From CAYHGX01 sp964356355 (lineage in GTDB: Bacteria > Patescibacteriota > Gracilibacteria > UBA1369 > LOWO2-01-FULL-3): a stretch of DNA of 64,000 nucleotides. Under the pieces are notes generated by a model. That model did not search any database and was not told the origin of the DNA. It was given only the letters and a program-made list of their open reading frames with translations. Below are positions 36,694 through 44,921 of this stretch, one piece after another. Location of the stretch: assembly GCA_964356355.1 (NCBI GenBank), contig CAYHGX010000004.1, forward strand, positions 39,515 through 103,514. Direction: 5' to 3'. The stretch's first letter is position 1, and every line of letters begins with the position of its first letter. The position numbers were made by a program, and so were the translations under genes.

Positions 36694-38067
36694 TTATTGC
36701 TTGATGTGTTTTTCGAATTCGGCGGCAGTGAGAAGCTTTGTTTTTAGCGCTTCAATTTTTATTGTTGTACCATTGTTCAGGGCGTTTTTAACGATCTCTG
36801 CTGTTTTTTTGTATCCAATATGCGGAGAAAGGGCGGTGGCGGTGCAAAGGCTTTCTTCAAATGTTTGCTTGATGTGGCTTTCGTTGATTTTTAGACCTTC
36901 AAGGCCCTTTGTACGTAATGTTCTTAGTCCATTCGCAAGGATGGTAATGGATTGGACGAGATTGTACATGATGATTGGGCACATGGTGTTGAGCTCAAAT
37001 TGGCTTTTTTGAGCTGAAATTTCTACCACTTTGTCGTTGCCGATTACTTGGGCGCAGATCATTTCGCAGCATTCGATGATAGATGGATTAACCTTTCCAG
37101 GCATAATTGATGATCCAGGTTGAACGGCTGGAAGTTCAATTTCATTGATTCCACCTTTGGGGCCCATGTTCATTATCTTTAGGTCGTTGCCGATGTTTAG
37201 GATTGTGGTGGCAAGCGAGCGAAGCGAGCTGGAAAAGTTTAGGAATGGAGAGTAATTGTTTGCAGCTTCTGTGAGGTTTTTGGCTGATTTGAAAGGTATT
37301 TTGGTGATTTTGCTCAGCTCTTTTACAATAGTTTTTTGATATTTTGGATGGGTGTTTATGCCTGTTCCCACGGCTGTGCCTCCAATTCCTAATGTTTGAA
37401 GCTTTGAGGCAGTTGACTCTATGAAAGTTGCTGCATCTAAAAGGGCTTCTTTGTATGAGTCGAATTCTTGACCCATAGTGATAGGGACTGCATCTTGAAG
37501 GTGTGTGCGTCCGATTTTAAGAAGTTTTGATGTTTTTTTAGATAGAGTTGCTAGTGTCTTTGCTGTTTCGCGAATTTCCAGTAGAAGAGTGGGCAGAATT
37601 AGTAAAACTGCTATTTTCGTGGCAGTTGGGATAACGTCATTTGTGGACTGGCCCATGTTTACGTGGTCGTTGGGGTCGATGAATTTGTAGCTTCCTTTAG
37701 GAGCTTTTAGGAGTTCGTTGGCTCTGTTTGCAATGATTTCATTGGCATTCATATTGTAGCTGGTACCGGCTCCAGCTTGGTATACGTCTAAGATGAAGTC
37801 CTGACTGAAGGCTCCGTCTAGAAATTCTTCACAGGCTTGTTCAATTTTGTTTGCGAGGGTTTTGTCGAGTTCTCCAATTGAGCGATTTGACCTTACTGCT
37901 GCGAGTTTGACTATTCCTAGGCCGATTTGAAAGATTTCAGGGGCTTTAATGCCGCTGATTTTGAAATTTTCCTTAGCTCTAGTGGTTTGTGCACCATAGT
38001 AACTGTGCTTTGGAACTAGTACTTCTCCTAGTGAGTCTTTTTCCTTTCTGGTCTCTTCTTTTTTCAT
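36694..38067 (-). CDS. aspA: aspartate ammonia-lyase (aspartase/fumarase superfamily)
   Basis: Probably converts aspartate to fumarate and ammonia. The 457 residues show the superfamily signature GSSIMPGKVNP. The active-site segments read QAGAGTSYNMNANEI and DHVNMGQSTND, in which GAGTS and STND favour aspartase over class II fumarase (GSGTQ and SSND). GRTHLQDAVPITMGQ is common to both. FumC cannot be fully excluded from motifs alone. It is monocistronic and convergent with the lipoprotein. Confidence 0.85.
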   Translation of the reverse strand: MKKEETRKEKDSLGEVLVPKHSYYGAQTTRAKENFKISGIKAPEIFQIGLGIVKLAAVRSNRSIGELDKTLANKIEQACEEFLDGAFSQDFILDVYQAGAGTSYNMNANEIIANRANELLKAPKGSYKFIDPNDHVNMGQSTNDVIPTATKIAVLLILPTLLLEIRETAKTLATLSKKTSKLLKIGRTHLQDAVPITMGQEFDSYKEALLDAATFIESTASKLQTLGIGGTAVGTGINTHPKYQKTIVKELSKITKIPFKSAKNLTEAANNYSPFLNFSSSLRSLATTILNIGNDLKIMNMGPKGGINEIELPAVQPGSSIMPGKVNPSIIECCEMICAQVIGNDKVVEISAQKSQFELNTMCPIIMYNLVQSITILANGLRTLRTKGLEGLKINESHIKQTFEESLCTATALSPHIGYKKTAEIVKNALNNGTTIKIEALKTKLLTAAEFEKHIKQ

Positions 38068-38104
38068 GTGGCTACTATATATTAGGGTTCTTTGAAAAAA
38101 AAGG

Positions 38105-38132
38105 TTGATCTTTGTGAAAAAATTGATAGAAT
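38105..38132 (+). promoter_or_regulatory. promoter of rpmB
   Basis: TTGATC at 38105-38110, a 16-base spacer and TAGAAT at 38127-38132. The predicted start leaves a leader of about 18 bases before the rpmB ATG. Confidence 0.6.
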
Positions 38133-38156
38133 CATGCTACTTCTTTAGCAAAAACT

Positions 38157-38348
38157 ATGTCACGAGTATGTCAAATCACAGGTGCAAAGCCATCAACTGG
38201 TAATACCAGGAGTCACGCGATGAATGCAAAAGGTAGAAGATGGTTGCCAAATTTAATAAAGAAGAAAATTTTCGATCCAGTTACTGGTAGAACTGTTAAG
38301 ATGAAGATTACAACTTCTGCTCTTCGAACTCTTAATAAAAGCATCTAG
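38157..38348 (+). CDS. rpmB: 50S ribosomal protein L28
   Basis: A 63-residue large-subunit protein. The N-terminus SRVCQITGAKPSTGNTRSHA matches L28, with NAKGRRWLPNL and VKMKITTSALRTL later. Only the first Cys of the zinc variants is present (CQITG instead of CxxxG..C), so no zinc site is formed. It is a single-gene unit. Confidence 0.95.
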   Translation: MSRVCQITGAKPSTGNTRSHAMNAKGRRWLPNLIKKKIFDPVTGRTVKMKITTSALRTLNKSI

Positions 38349-38400
38349 TTTGTCTTGGTGATTTTGTTGCTATTACTACTGTAGGTAGGTTATTTTTGTT

Positions 38401-38409
38401 TGGTATAAT
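38401..38409 (+). promoter_or_regulatory. extended -10 promoter of the SLH protease gene
   Basis: TGGTATAAT at 38401-38409, a perfect TATAAT with extension. The ATG at 38424 leaves a leader of only about eight bases, so the transcript is nearly leaderless. No -35 match. Confidence 0.65.
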
Positions 38410-38423
38410 TTTAATATATATAT

Positions 38424-40967
38424 ATGAAATTCCTGACGCGTTTGATTGTGGGATTAATGGTGTTTAGTAGTTTTGCTGGCTTAGCTAGCGCTACTTCGTA
38501 TTTGCCAAGTGCTGATAGTAGTCAGTATTTGCCTACTGTGAAAATTTTTCCGTATGCATCGTCTTATAATGGCGATTTGTATGCTCAAAGCTGGGGGTCA
38601 GGTACTTTGATCGATGATCGTGGTACTATTTTGACAAATAACCATGTGATTCAGAGTATTAATGATACTACTAAATCCTCTGATGCTTTTCAGATTTGTT
38701 TAACAAAGAGTAATGATACTGGTAATCCAGTTTGTGAATTTACTGCCTCTTTGGTTGCCACCGATTCTTCTAAGGATTTGGCTTTGTTGCGCATGGATGG
38801 AAGTGATGTGAGCGGGGCGAGTGTAAATTTTGGATTTTACTTACCATATAGTAATGCCTCTGATTATTCTGTTGGAGATTCGTCCACAGTTATTGGTTTT
38901 CCTGATACTGGGGGAAGTACTATTACTTATACTAGTGGGTTGATAAGTGGTTTTGTGACTGAGGGGGCTACTCGTTATATTAAAACAGATGCAGATATTT
39001 CTTTTGGAAATTCTGGTGGTACTGCTGTTGATTCAAAGGGAAATTTCTTTGGTATTCCAACTTATATTATAAACAGTGATTCTGCTCAGGTAATTGGATA
39101 TCTTTTTCCTTTAGAAGATGCTGTGTCTTGGATTAATTCTCATGTTAATGATGCAGTTGCGTCTGCTGATGTGTTTAAACAACAATTGAGGGCGAAGATT
39201 CTTTCTTATGTGAAGGCGAATAAGAGCGGAACTTATAAAAATGAGTATCCTGCTTATGAGGTTTCACTTGCAGATGGATGGAAATTTGGAAGTAATTTGA
39301 CTGCACTGACACAGAATAATGCTTATTACTATCCAGGAGGACAGAGTTTGTATATTTATGATGCGGCTTCTGCTTCTTCAATGCCTTTGGATATTGTGCT
39401 TTATGTTCAGGATTATGCTTATGAGTTGACTCTTGATGATGTTGAATACAGTATGGGCTTTACAACGGAAGTTGTTACTGAGACGGAAAGTGTTAGTCCT
39501 ATGTTAGGATCGGCGAAACTTACTAAGCCTTTGAAGAAATCCAAGGTAGGTGGAGGAGGGTATTATGCTCCAGTTGGTGATACCGGGTATACTACAGAGA
39601 GAGTTGAGTTGAATGGTAAGTATCCGGCGATTAAATATACTCAGTCATATCCTGATTGGTCTTATGCCAATGGTGCGATGGTTACTTACGTTACTTATTA
39701 TGTGCCCTATGGAAATAGGTTGATTACAATTTCTTATGATTATGAAGATGGTGATTTAACAAATGGTGGAGTTGCTGATATTGATAATATTATGGGTAGT
39801 TTTACGATGGACATGACTAAAGTTGTGAGTAGTGTAAAGACTTCAGTAGAGAGTAAGGATCCAGTGATTAAGATTAAGAACACTTTGGCAGATGCTTATT
39901 TATCTGACTATAGTTATGTTTATGATGGGAAGAATTATTTTTCAGCATCAATTGGAAAGAAGAGAGATTCAAGTTTTTACATTAGTCTTTATACTTCAGA
40001 TTATTATGACCCTACTTATGTAGGAAATTTTCAGAAATTTAAGATTGAGACATTGAAAAATGCTGAGGATTGGGGGAGTGTTGTGGCTAAGGGCTCTTTG
40101 AAATTGGATGGTCATAATGGTTTTTACTATACTGATTCTTATGATGGTGGATATGGATACTCTAGTAAGACAACTTTTGTTTTTGTAGAGGCTGGGGATA
40201 ATTCTTACATTGGAATGACCTATGGAAATTCTCAGGATAATTTTGATAAGGGCCTTGTAGATTTTAAAACTGTTTTGAAAGGGATAACATTGGATAATGG
40301 TGGAACGGGTATGTACACCTTGCCTGATTTTTCAGTGAGTGGTGGTGGAGTTGTTTTGGGCGATATTAAAAATAATGTGTATGAGGATAGTATTCGCAGT
40401 TTAGGTCGAAATATGGCTTTGGGCGATAAGCTTCCTGCGTTGTTTAGACCTGTTGACGCGATGACTAGAAAGGATTTCTTAATGTGGGCGGTAAAGGATT
40501 TGCCTTATGATAAGAAGGGAGATTTTGATACATATGCTTCAACTTATAAGCCATGCGAGGCGGCTTCATGTAATTTTGCTGATGTGACTGGTATGGATGG
40601 AAAGAACTATACTTCTTTGTATTTTGATTACGCTTTTAGTAAAGGGGTAATTAAGGGTAGAGAGGCTGATGGTAAAAAGTACTTCGATCCAGAGCGACAG
40701 ATTGGCATGATGGAGGCTTTTAAGATTGTTTTTAAGCTTTATGGTTATACTGTTTGGGAGGCTCCAAGCTTTATTCCTTGGTATTTACCGTATTTGGAGT
40801 TGGCTTATAAAAATCAGTTGGTTCCGTATGCCGTAACTAGTGTGGACGCTTTGTTGAATAGAGGGCAGGGAGCTTACATCGTTGATAGGTCTGCGACTTA
40901 TAGCTCTGGATATTGTGGTAGTTATGATTGTCCAATGCCTTATATGTCGGGGTCAATGGGTCAGTGA
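38424..40967 (+). CDS. exported trypsin-like serine protease with SLH motifs
   Basis: A secreted surface protease of 847 residues. Signal peptide KFLTRLIVGLMVFSSF...ASA, then an HtrA/trypsin-type domain (about 30-240) with the triad His in TNNHV, Asp in SKDLALL and Ser in SFGNSGGTA. No PDZ domain follows. A long beta-rich middle (about 255-640) holds two copies of a Tyr-rich domain (YPAYEVSLADGW; KYPAIKYTQSYPDWS). The C-terminal 200 residues contain two or three degenerate SLH motifs (MTRKDFLMWAVKDLPYD; GVIKGREADGKKYFDPERQIG). Probably a wall-anchored protease that processes surface proteins; this is inferred. Confidence 0.88.
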   Translation: MKFLTRLIVGLMVFSSFAGLASATSYLPSADSSQYLPTVKIFPYASSYNGDLYAQSWGSGTLIDDRGTILTNNHVIQSINDTTKSSDAFQICLTKSNDTGNPVCEFTASLVATDSSKDLALLRMDGSDVSGASVNFGFYLPYSNASDYSVGDSSTVIGFPDTGGSTITYTSGLISGFVTEGATRYIKTDADISFGNSGGTAVDSKGNFFGIPTYIINSDSAQVIGYLFPLEDAVSWINSHVNDAVASADVFKQQLRAKILSYVKANKSGTYKNEYPAYEVSLADGWKFGSNLTALTQNNAYYYPGGQSLYIYDAASASSMPLDIVLYVQDYAYELTLDDVEYSMGFTTEVVTETESVSPMLGSAKLTKPLKKSKVGGGGYYAPVGDTGYTTERVELNGKYPAIKYTQSYPDWSYANGAMVTYVTYYVPYGNRLITISYDYEDGDLTNGGVADIDNIMGSFTMDMTKVVSSVKTSVESKDPVIKIKNTLADAYLSDYSYVYDGKNYFSASIGKKRDSSFYISLYTSDYYDPTYVGNFQKFKIETLKNAEDWGSVVAKGSLKLDGHNGFYYTDSYDGGYGYSSKTTFVFVEAGDNSYIGMTYGNSQDNFDKGLVDFKTVLKGITLDNGGTGMYTLPDFSVSGGGVVLGDIKNNVYEDSIRSLGRNMALGDKLPALFRPVDAMTRKDFLMWAVKDLPYDKKGDFDTYASTYKPCEAASCNFADVTGMDGKNYTSLYFDYAFSKGVIKGREADGKKYFDPERQIGMMEAFKIVFKLYGYTVWEAPSFIPWYLPYLELAYKNQLVPYAVTSVDALLNRGQGAYIVDRSATYSSGYCGSYDCPMPYMSGSMGQ

Positions 40968-40985
40968 TCTTTGATAATAAATAGG

Positions 40986-41049
40986 GGGGCCGGGCAAGTT
41001 GAAGTTTGGTTGTAGAACCTTTCGACATCTTGCCCGGCCCCTCTTTGTT
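40986..41049 (+). terminator. GC-rich hairpin after the SLH protease gene
   Basis: A perfect 13-bp stem (40986-40998 with 41029-41041) with about 30 bases in between that can form a small inner stem, followed by a T-rich tail (CTCTTTGTTTTG). It is far more GC-rich than its surroundings. It probably terminates the protease transcript; the long loop leaves room for another RNA role. Confidence 0.65.
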
Positions 41050-41180
41050 TTGCCTTGGATTAGTCGTTTTAATGAGTCCGTAAAGTTTCTTCGACAAGCG
41101 GTTTTTTGAGGATATTTGGTCTTGATGCAGGGCAGCTGGACCTTGTATCAATGAGGTATTATTTTTTTAATTTTTGAAGT

Positions 41181-42725
41181 ATGTCAGATTCAGCTCTTGG
41201 TGTGTCATCTGAGGTGGCCATGAAGAAGGGGGAGGAAATTGCAGGGAGAGAAAGAGATTATGGTTTAACAATTTGGACTCGTCCAAGTCATTTGTTGAAT
41301 TTGGATTATGCGGAGTTGGAGGAAAAAAATATGGAGGTTAAAAGAATGCGGTTGGCTGGTGTTACAAGTGATGATGTAAGAAGTGAATTTTTAACTTATT
41401 TAAGGGAAGAGAAGGGTATTAAAGCTGTTACTGTGGCTTTTTCTGATCTAGAGGGGCGTTTGCATACGTTGGATTATGATAAACATCATTTGATTTCTTC
41501 TGAAGATAATTTAACTTTTGATGGTTCTTCTATTAAGGGATTTTCTGCTCAGAGTGAGTCGGATCTTCGTTTAAAAATAGATTGGGCTACTTTGAGATGG
41601 CTTCCAGCCGATCTGTTTGGGGCTGGTAAGGTAATGTTGTTTGCAAATGTTTGTGATAAAGATGGAAGTTATTATGAGTCTGATTTTAGATCTAGTTTGG
41701 CAAATTTATGTTCAAATCTTAAGGAGGAAAAGGGGATTACTATAAATGTTGCTCCTGAAATTGAGGGGTTTATTTTTGAAGGAGTGGGAGCTGAGCAGAA
41801 CTTTAATGAGAAGGATGGTTTTAAGCTTGCGACCATGAGTGGTTATTATAGTTCATTGCCGCAAGATATTTTGAGGCTTTTTATCGATAAATTTGCGGAG
41901 GTGAAGAGGGCTTTGGCTTTTGAAAATGAAAAGGATCATCCAGAGGTAGCTCCGGCTCAGTTTGAGTTGAATTTTAAATATTCTATCGCGCTGGATACGG
42001 CTGATCAGATTCAGCTTTATAAGCTGGTGGCACGTCAGGTTGCTAAGACGATGGGCTTAACTGCTTCGTTTTTGCCTAAACCAGTTCAAGGATTAAATGG
42101 TAGCGGGATGCACACTAATATTTCTTTCTCGAAGGATGGTGTGAATATGTTTTATGATGCAAATGGTAAGAATCTTCTTTCGAGTGATGCTTGGAGGTTT
42201 ATTACTTCAATTCTTTTTCATGCTAATGAACTTTGCTTGTTGATGAATCCTAGTGTGAATGCTTATCGAAGATTGGATCCGCATTTCGAAGCTCCGAATG
42301 AGATTAAAGTTTCTGCTGTGGATAGGGGATCTATGATTCGTATTCCTCTTGGTAATGCAAGGAGTGCTCGTGTAGAGGTGAGAACAGTTGCGCCTGATGC
42401 AAATCCATATTTATACATTTTTGCACTTGTGAAGGCAGGTTTGAAAGGATTTGAGGCATCTGAGAGTGAAATCAAGGAGATGGAGGCCTCTGTTTATACT
42501 GATACCGTGGTTAAGCTTCCGGAAAATATTTATAAGGCATTGGATAAGTTTGAGGCGGGTGAATTTGTTAAAGATGTAATGGGTAAAAGTAGTCATAAAA
42601 AGTTTTATGATCTGAAGGATATGGTTGCAGGTCGTTCTCCACGTGATTTAGGAACGCGCGTTAAAACTGGTGAGATTCTTTATCATCATGAGGTAAGTAA
42701 TCAGCTGATTTGGACTAGTTTTTAA
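41181..42725 (+). CDS. glnA: glutamine synthetase, type I
   Basis: Makes glutamine from glutamate, ammonia and ATP. The 514-residue reading has an extension of about 60 residues before the GS-I beta-grasp domain (TFDGSSIKGFSAQSESDL). Catalytic motifs are APEIEGFIFE, KPVQGLNGSGMHTNIS (GSG-H loop), NPSVNAYRRLDP and RIPLGNARSARVEVR. No clear adenylylation Tyr motif (NLYDLPP) is seen. An internal ATG at codon 51 (about 41331) is preceded, eight bases upstream, by GGAGG and would give a normal 464-residue enzyme. The start is thus uncertain. It lies upstream of the leu operon but has its own terminator. Confidence 0.94.
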   Translation: MSDSALGVSSEVAMKKGEEIAGRERDYGLTIWTRPSHLLNLDYAELEEKNMEVKRMRLAGVTSDDVRSEFLTYLREEKGIKAVTVAFSDLEGRLHTLDYDKHHLISSEDNLTFDGSSIKGFSAQSESDLRLKIDWATLRWLPADLFGAGKVMLFANVCDKDGSYYESDFRSSLANLCSNLKEEKGITINVAPEIEGFIFEGVGAEQNFNEKDGFKLATMSGYYSSLPQDILRLFIDKFAEVKRALAFENEKDHPEVAPAQFELNFKYSIALDTADQIQLYKLVARQVAKTMGLTASFLPKPVQGLNGSGMHTNISFSKDGVNMFYDANGKNLLSSDAWRFITSILFHANELCLLMNPSVNAYRRLDPHFEAPNEIKVSAVDRGSMIRIPLGNARSARVEVRTVAPDANPYLYIFALVKAGLKGFEASESEIKEMEASVYTDTVVKLPENIYKALDKFEAGEFVKDVMGKSSHKKFYDLKDMVAGRSPRDLGTRVKTGEILYHHEVSNQLIWTSF

Positions 42726-42739
42726 GGATTATTAGATGT

Positions 42740-42777
42740 GAGAGAGGTCTGTTCTTGTTATAGAATGGGCCTCTCTT
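42740..42777 (+). terminator. hairpin terminator candidate of glnA
   Basis: A nine-bp stem with two G-T wobbles (GAGAGGTCT with GGGCCTCTC) around a loop of about 17 bases, 20 bases after the glnA stop. The 3' side continues TTCAATTTCC, a poor U-run, so termination may be partial. Confidence 0.5.
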
Positions 42778-42785
42778 CAATTTCC

Positions 42786-42815
42786 TTGACTTCAAAATAT
42801 ATTTTCACTTATGCT
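42786..42815 (+). promoter_or_regulatory. promoter of the leu operon
   Basis: TTGACT at 42786-42791 (five of six), an 18-base spacer and TATGCT at 42810-42815 (four of six). The predicted start is about 42822, only a few bases before the leader-peptide ATG at 42825. The leader would be translated almost leaderless. Confidence 0.6.
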
Positions 42816-42824
42816 AATTGTGTT

Positions 42825-42887
42825 ATGAAAAATGTTTATACAATAAATTTCGCCGTTAAGAATCTGCTGCTCCTGCTGGGAACATAG
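42825..42887 (+). CDS. leuL: leucine leader peptide
   Basis: A 20-codon ORF: ATG AAA AAT ... then codons 14-18 CTG CTG CTC CTG CTG, two more codons and TAG. Five consecutive Leu codons are the hallmark of a leu attenuator. CTG and CTC are uncommon in this genome's + strand genes, which use TTG, CTT and TTA, so decoding would be sensitive to one charged tRNA-Leu. The stop is placed so that a ribosome finishing the peptide covers the antiterminator strand at 42892, whereas one stalled on the Leu codons leaves it free. The name follows enterobacterial usage; there is no sequence homology claim. Confidence 0.85.
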   Translation: MKNVYTINFAVKNLLLLLGT

Positions 42888-42891
42888 ATTT

Positions 42892-42930
42892 GGCGTAGTT
42901 GTTGTACTTATAAACTTAGACACTACCGCC
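42892..42930 (+). promoter_or_regulatory. leu antiterminator (alternative RNA hairpin)
   Basis: GGCGTAGTTGT (42892-42902) can pair with ACACTACCGCC (42920-42930) as 10 base pairs, four of them G-C at the base, with one bulge on each strand. The 3' strand includes the whole 5' arm of the downstream terminator, so the two hairpins exclude each other. Confidence 0.75.
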
Positions 42931-42949
42931 AAAGATGGTAGTGTTTTTC
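42920..42949 (+). terminator. leu attenuator (intrinsic terminator before leuC)
   Basis: A perfect eight-bp stem (ACACTACC 42920-42927 with GGTAGTGT 42937-42944), nine-base loop and a T-run (42944-42948). It lies directly in front of the leuC ATG at 42958, leaving only nine bases, so it can only make sense as a conditional terminator of the operon. Confidence 0.85.
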
Positions 42950-42957
42950 TTTAATTT

Positions 42958-44325
42958 ATGTCAAAAAATATTATTGAGAAAATTTGGGATCAGCATGTAG
43001 TGGTGAGTCGTGATGGCTTTCCTGATATCTTTGCGATTGATTTGCAATTGATTCATGAGGTGACATCTCCGCAGGCTTTTAATGAGTTGGTGGAGAGAAA
43101 AGTGAAAGTATTTGATGTGGAAAGATGTGTTGCAACTTTGGATCACAATATTCCAACTTCATTTAATCGGAAGATTATTACAAATCCTACATCTGCAAAT
43201 CAGGTTGAGACTTTGAGAAATAATTGTCGTGATTTTGAGGTGAAATTATTAGATATGGAAAGTGGCAAACAGGGAATTGTGCATGTTATTGGGCCAGAAC
43301 TTGGCTTGACTCAGCCGGGAATGACTATTGTATGCGGAGATAGTCATACTTCTACTCATGGGGCTTTTGGGGCACTTGCTTTTGGAATTGGAACTTCTGA
43401 GGTGGGACATGTGTTGGGTACTTCTTGTATGCTTCAGTTGAAGTCGAAAACGATGAGAGTGAAATTTATTGGAAGGCGGGGATTAGGTGTGACTGCTAAG
43501 GATATGATATTGGCTTTGATACGGCAGATCTCTGTTTCAGGAGCGACGGGCTATGTGGTTGAGTATGCTGGAGAGGCAATAAGTGGGTTATCGATGGAGG
43601 AGCGTATGACGATTTGTAATATGAGTATTGAGTGTGGTGCGCGTGCTGGTTTGATTGCTCCGGATGAGGTTACTTTTGAATATTTGGAGGGTAGGGAGGC
43701 CGTGGTTTCTGGTGAGGAATTTGAAAGGGCTAAAAAATATTGGAAATCTTTGGTGAGTGATGACGGTGCTTCTTATGACAAGGAAGTAGAGGTTGATATT
43801 TCTGATTTGCGTCCAATGGTAACCTGGGGAGTGAATCCTGGGGAGGCGATTTGTATTGATGAAGTTATTCCTGATTCGGATTTGACTGCCTTGGATTATG
43901 TGAAGTTACAGGCTGGGGAAAAAATTGAAGGGGTTGGGGTGGATTATGTGTTTATTGGTTCTTGTACTAATGCTCGTATTTCTGACTTGCGTGCTGCTGC
44001 TGAGATTTTTAGAGGGCGCAAGGTTGCTGCTGGTGTGCAGGTGTATGTAGTCCCAGGGTCAGAGAGTGTTAGGGATATGGCGCGAAAAGAGGGATTGGAT
44101 CTGGTTTTTACCGAGGCTGGTGCTGATTTTAGAAATCCTGGATGCAGTATGTGTTTGGCAATGAATGATGACAAAGTTCCTGCTGGTAAAAGATGTGTGA
44201 GCACTAGTAATCGTAACTTTGTTGGGAGACAAGGTACGGGTTCGATTACGCATTTGGTGAGTCCAATCATGGCAGCGGCAGCAGCTATTGAGGGGAAAAT
44301 TACTGATGTAAGAAAATATTTATGA
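42958..44325 (+). CDS. leuC: 3-isopropylmalate dehydratase large subunit
   Basis: With LeuD it isomerises 2-isopropylmalate to 3-isopropylmalate in leucine synthesis. The 455 residues contain the aconitase-family 4Fe-4S ligands: Cys in IGSCTNARISDL and the pair in NPGCSMCLAMN. IVCGDSHTSTHGAFGALAFGIGTSE is also diagnostic. Length suits bacterial LeuC. First structural gene of the operon, nine bases behind the attenuator, with no Shine-Dalgarno. It overlaps leuD by four bases. Confidence 0.97.
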   Translation: MSKNIIEKIWDQHVVVSRDGFPDIFAIDLQLIHEVTSPQAFNELVERKVKVFDVERCVATLDHNIPTSFNRKIITNPTSANQVETLRNNCRDFEVKLLDMESGKQGIVHVIGPELGLTQPGMTIVCGDSHTSTHGAFGALAFGIGTSEVGHVLGTSCMLQLKSKTMRVKFIGRRGLGVTAKDMILALIRQISVSGATGYVVEYAGEAISGLSMEERMTICNMSIECGARAGLIAPDEVTFEYLEGREAVVSGEEFERAKKYWKSLVSDDGASYDKEVEVDISDLRPMVTWGVNPGEAICIDEVIPDSDLTALDYVKLQAGEKIEGVGVDYVFIGSCTNARISDLRAAAEIFRGRKVAAGVQVYVVPGSESVRDMARKEGLDLVFTEAGADFRNPGCSMCLAMNDDKVPAGKRCVSTSNRNFVGRQGTGSITHLVSPIMAAAAAIEGKITDVRKYL

Positions 44326-44921
44326 ACATGAAAATTGTAAAATCAAAAATAGTGCCTTTGAATCGTAGTGATGTAGATACTGATTTGATTATTCCTGCAG
44401 AGTATTTAACTACTACGGTGAAAGTCGGTTTGGGGAAATATTTGTTTGCGCGTTTGAAGGAAATGGACGAGTATTTTCCTTTTAATTTAGAGAAGTATCG
44501 AGATGCACAGATTTTGGTGGCTGGGAGGAATTTTGGCTGTGGGAGCTCGAGAGAACATGCGGCTTGGGCCCTTTCTGATGCGGGAATTCGAGTTGTGGTT
44601 TCGAGTATGTTTGCAGATATTTTTTATAACAATGCTTTGAAAAATGGGATTTTGCCTTTGGTGGTTGAAGAGAAAATTATTGATGAAATTTTTGAGCGAG
44701 AGGCTGTTGATGGAGGTTATGAAATGACTGTTGATCTTGAGAGACAGATTTTGATTTTGGCTGATGGGAGGATGGTTGCTTTTGAAATTGATCCTTATAG
44801 GAGGGAGTGCTTGATGTTGGGAATGGATGATATGGATTATTTGGCTGCTAATTTTGAGAAAATTGAAACTTATTATATTGAGCGGAAGAAAAATTTATTT
44901 TTTGATCTTAATAAAATATGA
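44322..44921 (+). CDS. leuD: 3-isopropylmalate dehydratase small subunit
   Basis: The swivelling domain partner of LeuC. The 199 residues show NRSDVDTDLIIPAEYL and the signature GRNFGCGSSREHAAWAL. The ATG at 44322 overlaps the leuC stop (ATGA); a second ATG two codons later is also possible. It overlaps leuB by four bases. Confidence 0.96.
   Translation: MNMKIVKSKIVPLNRSDVDTDLIIPAEYLTTTVKVGLGKYLFARLKEMDEYFPFNLEKYRDAQILVAGRNFGCGSSREHAAWALSDAGIRVVVSSMFADIFYNNALKNGILPLVVEEKIIDEIFEREAVDGGYEMTVDLERQILILADGRMVAFEIDPYRRECLMLGMDDMDYLAANFEKIETYYIERKKNLFFDLNKI

Noticed and set aside
36694..38067. Class II fumarase (fumC)
   Set aside because: GAGTS and QSTND at the active site fit aspartase better than GSGTQ and QSSND; the two are close, so aspA is given with less than full confidence.
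42726..42957. T-box riboswitch upstream of leuC
   Set aside because: The region is too short for a T-box, and no T-box consensus (AGGGTGG) is present. A Leu-rich leader ORF with two exclusive hairpins explains it better.
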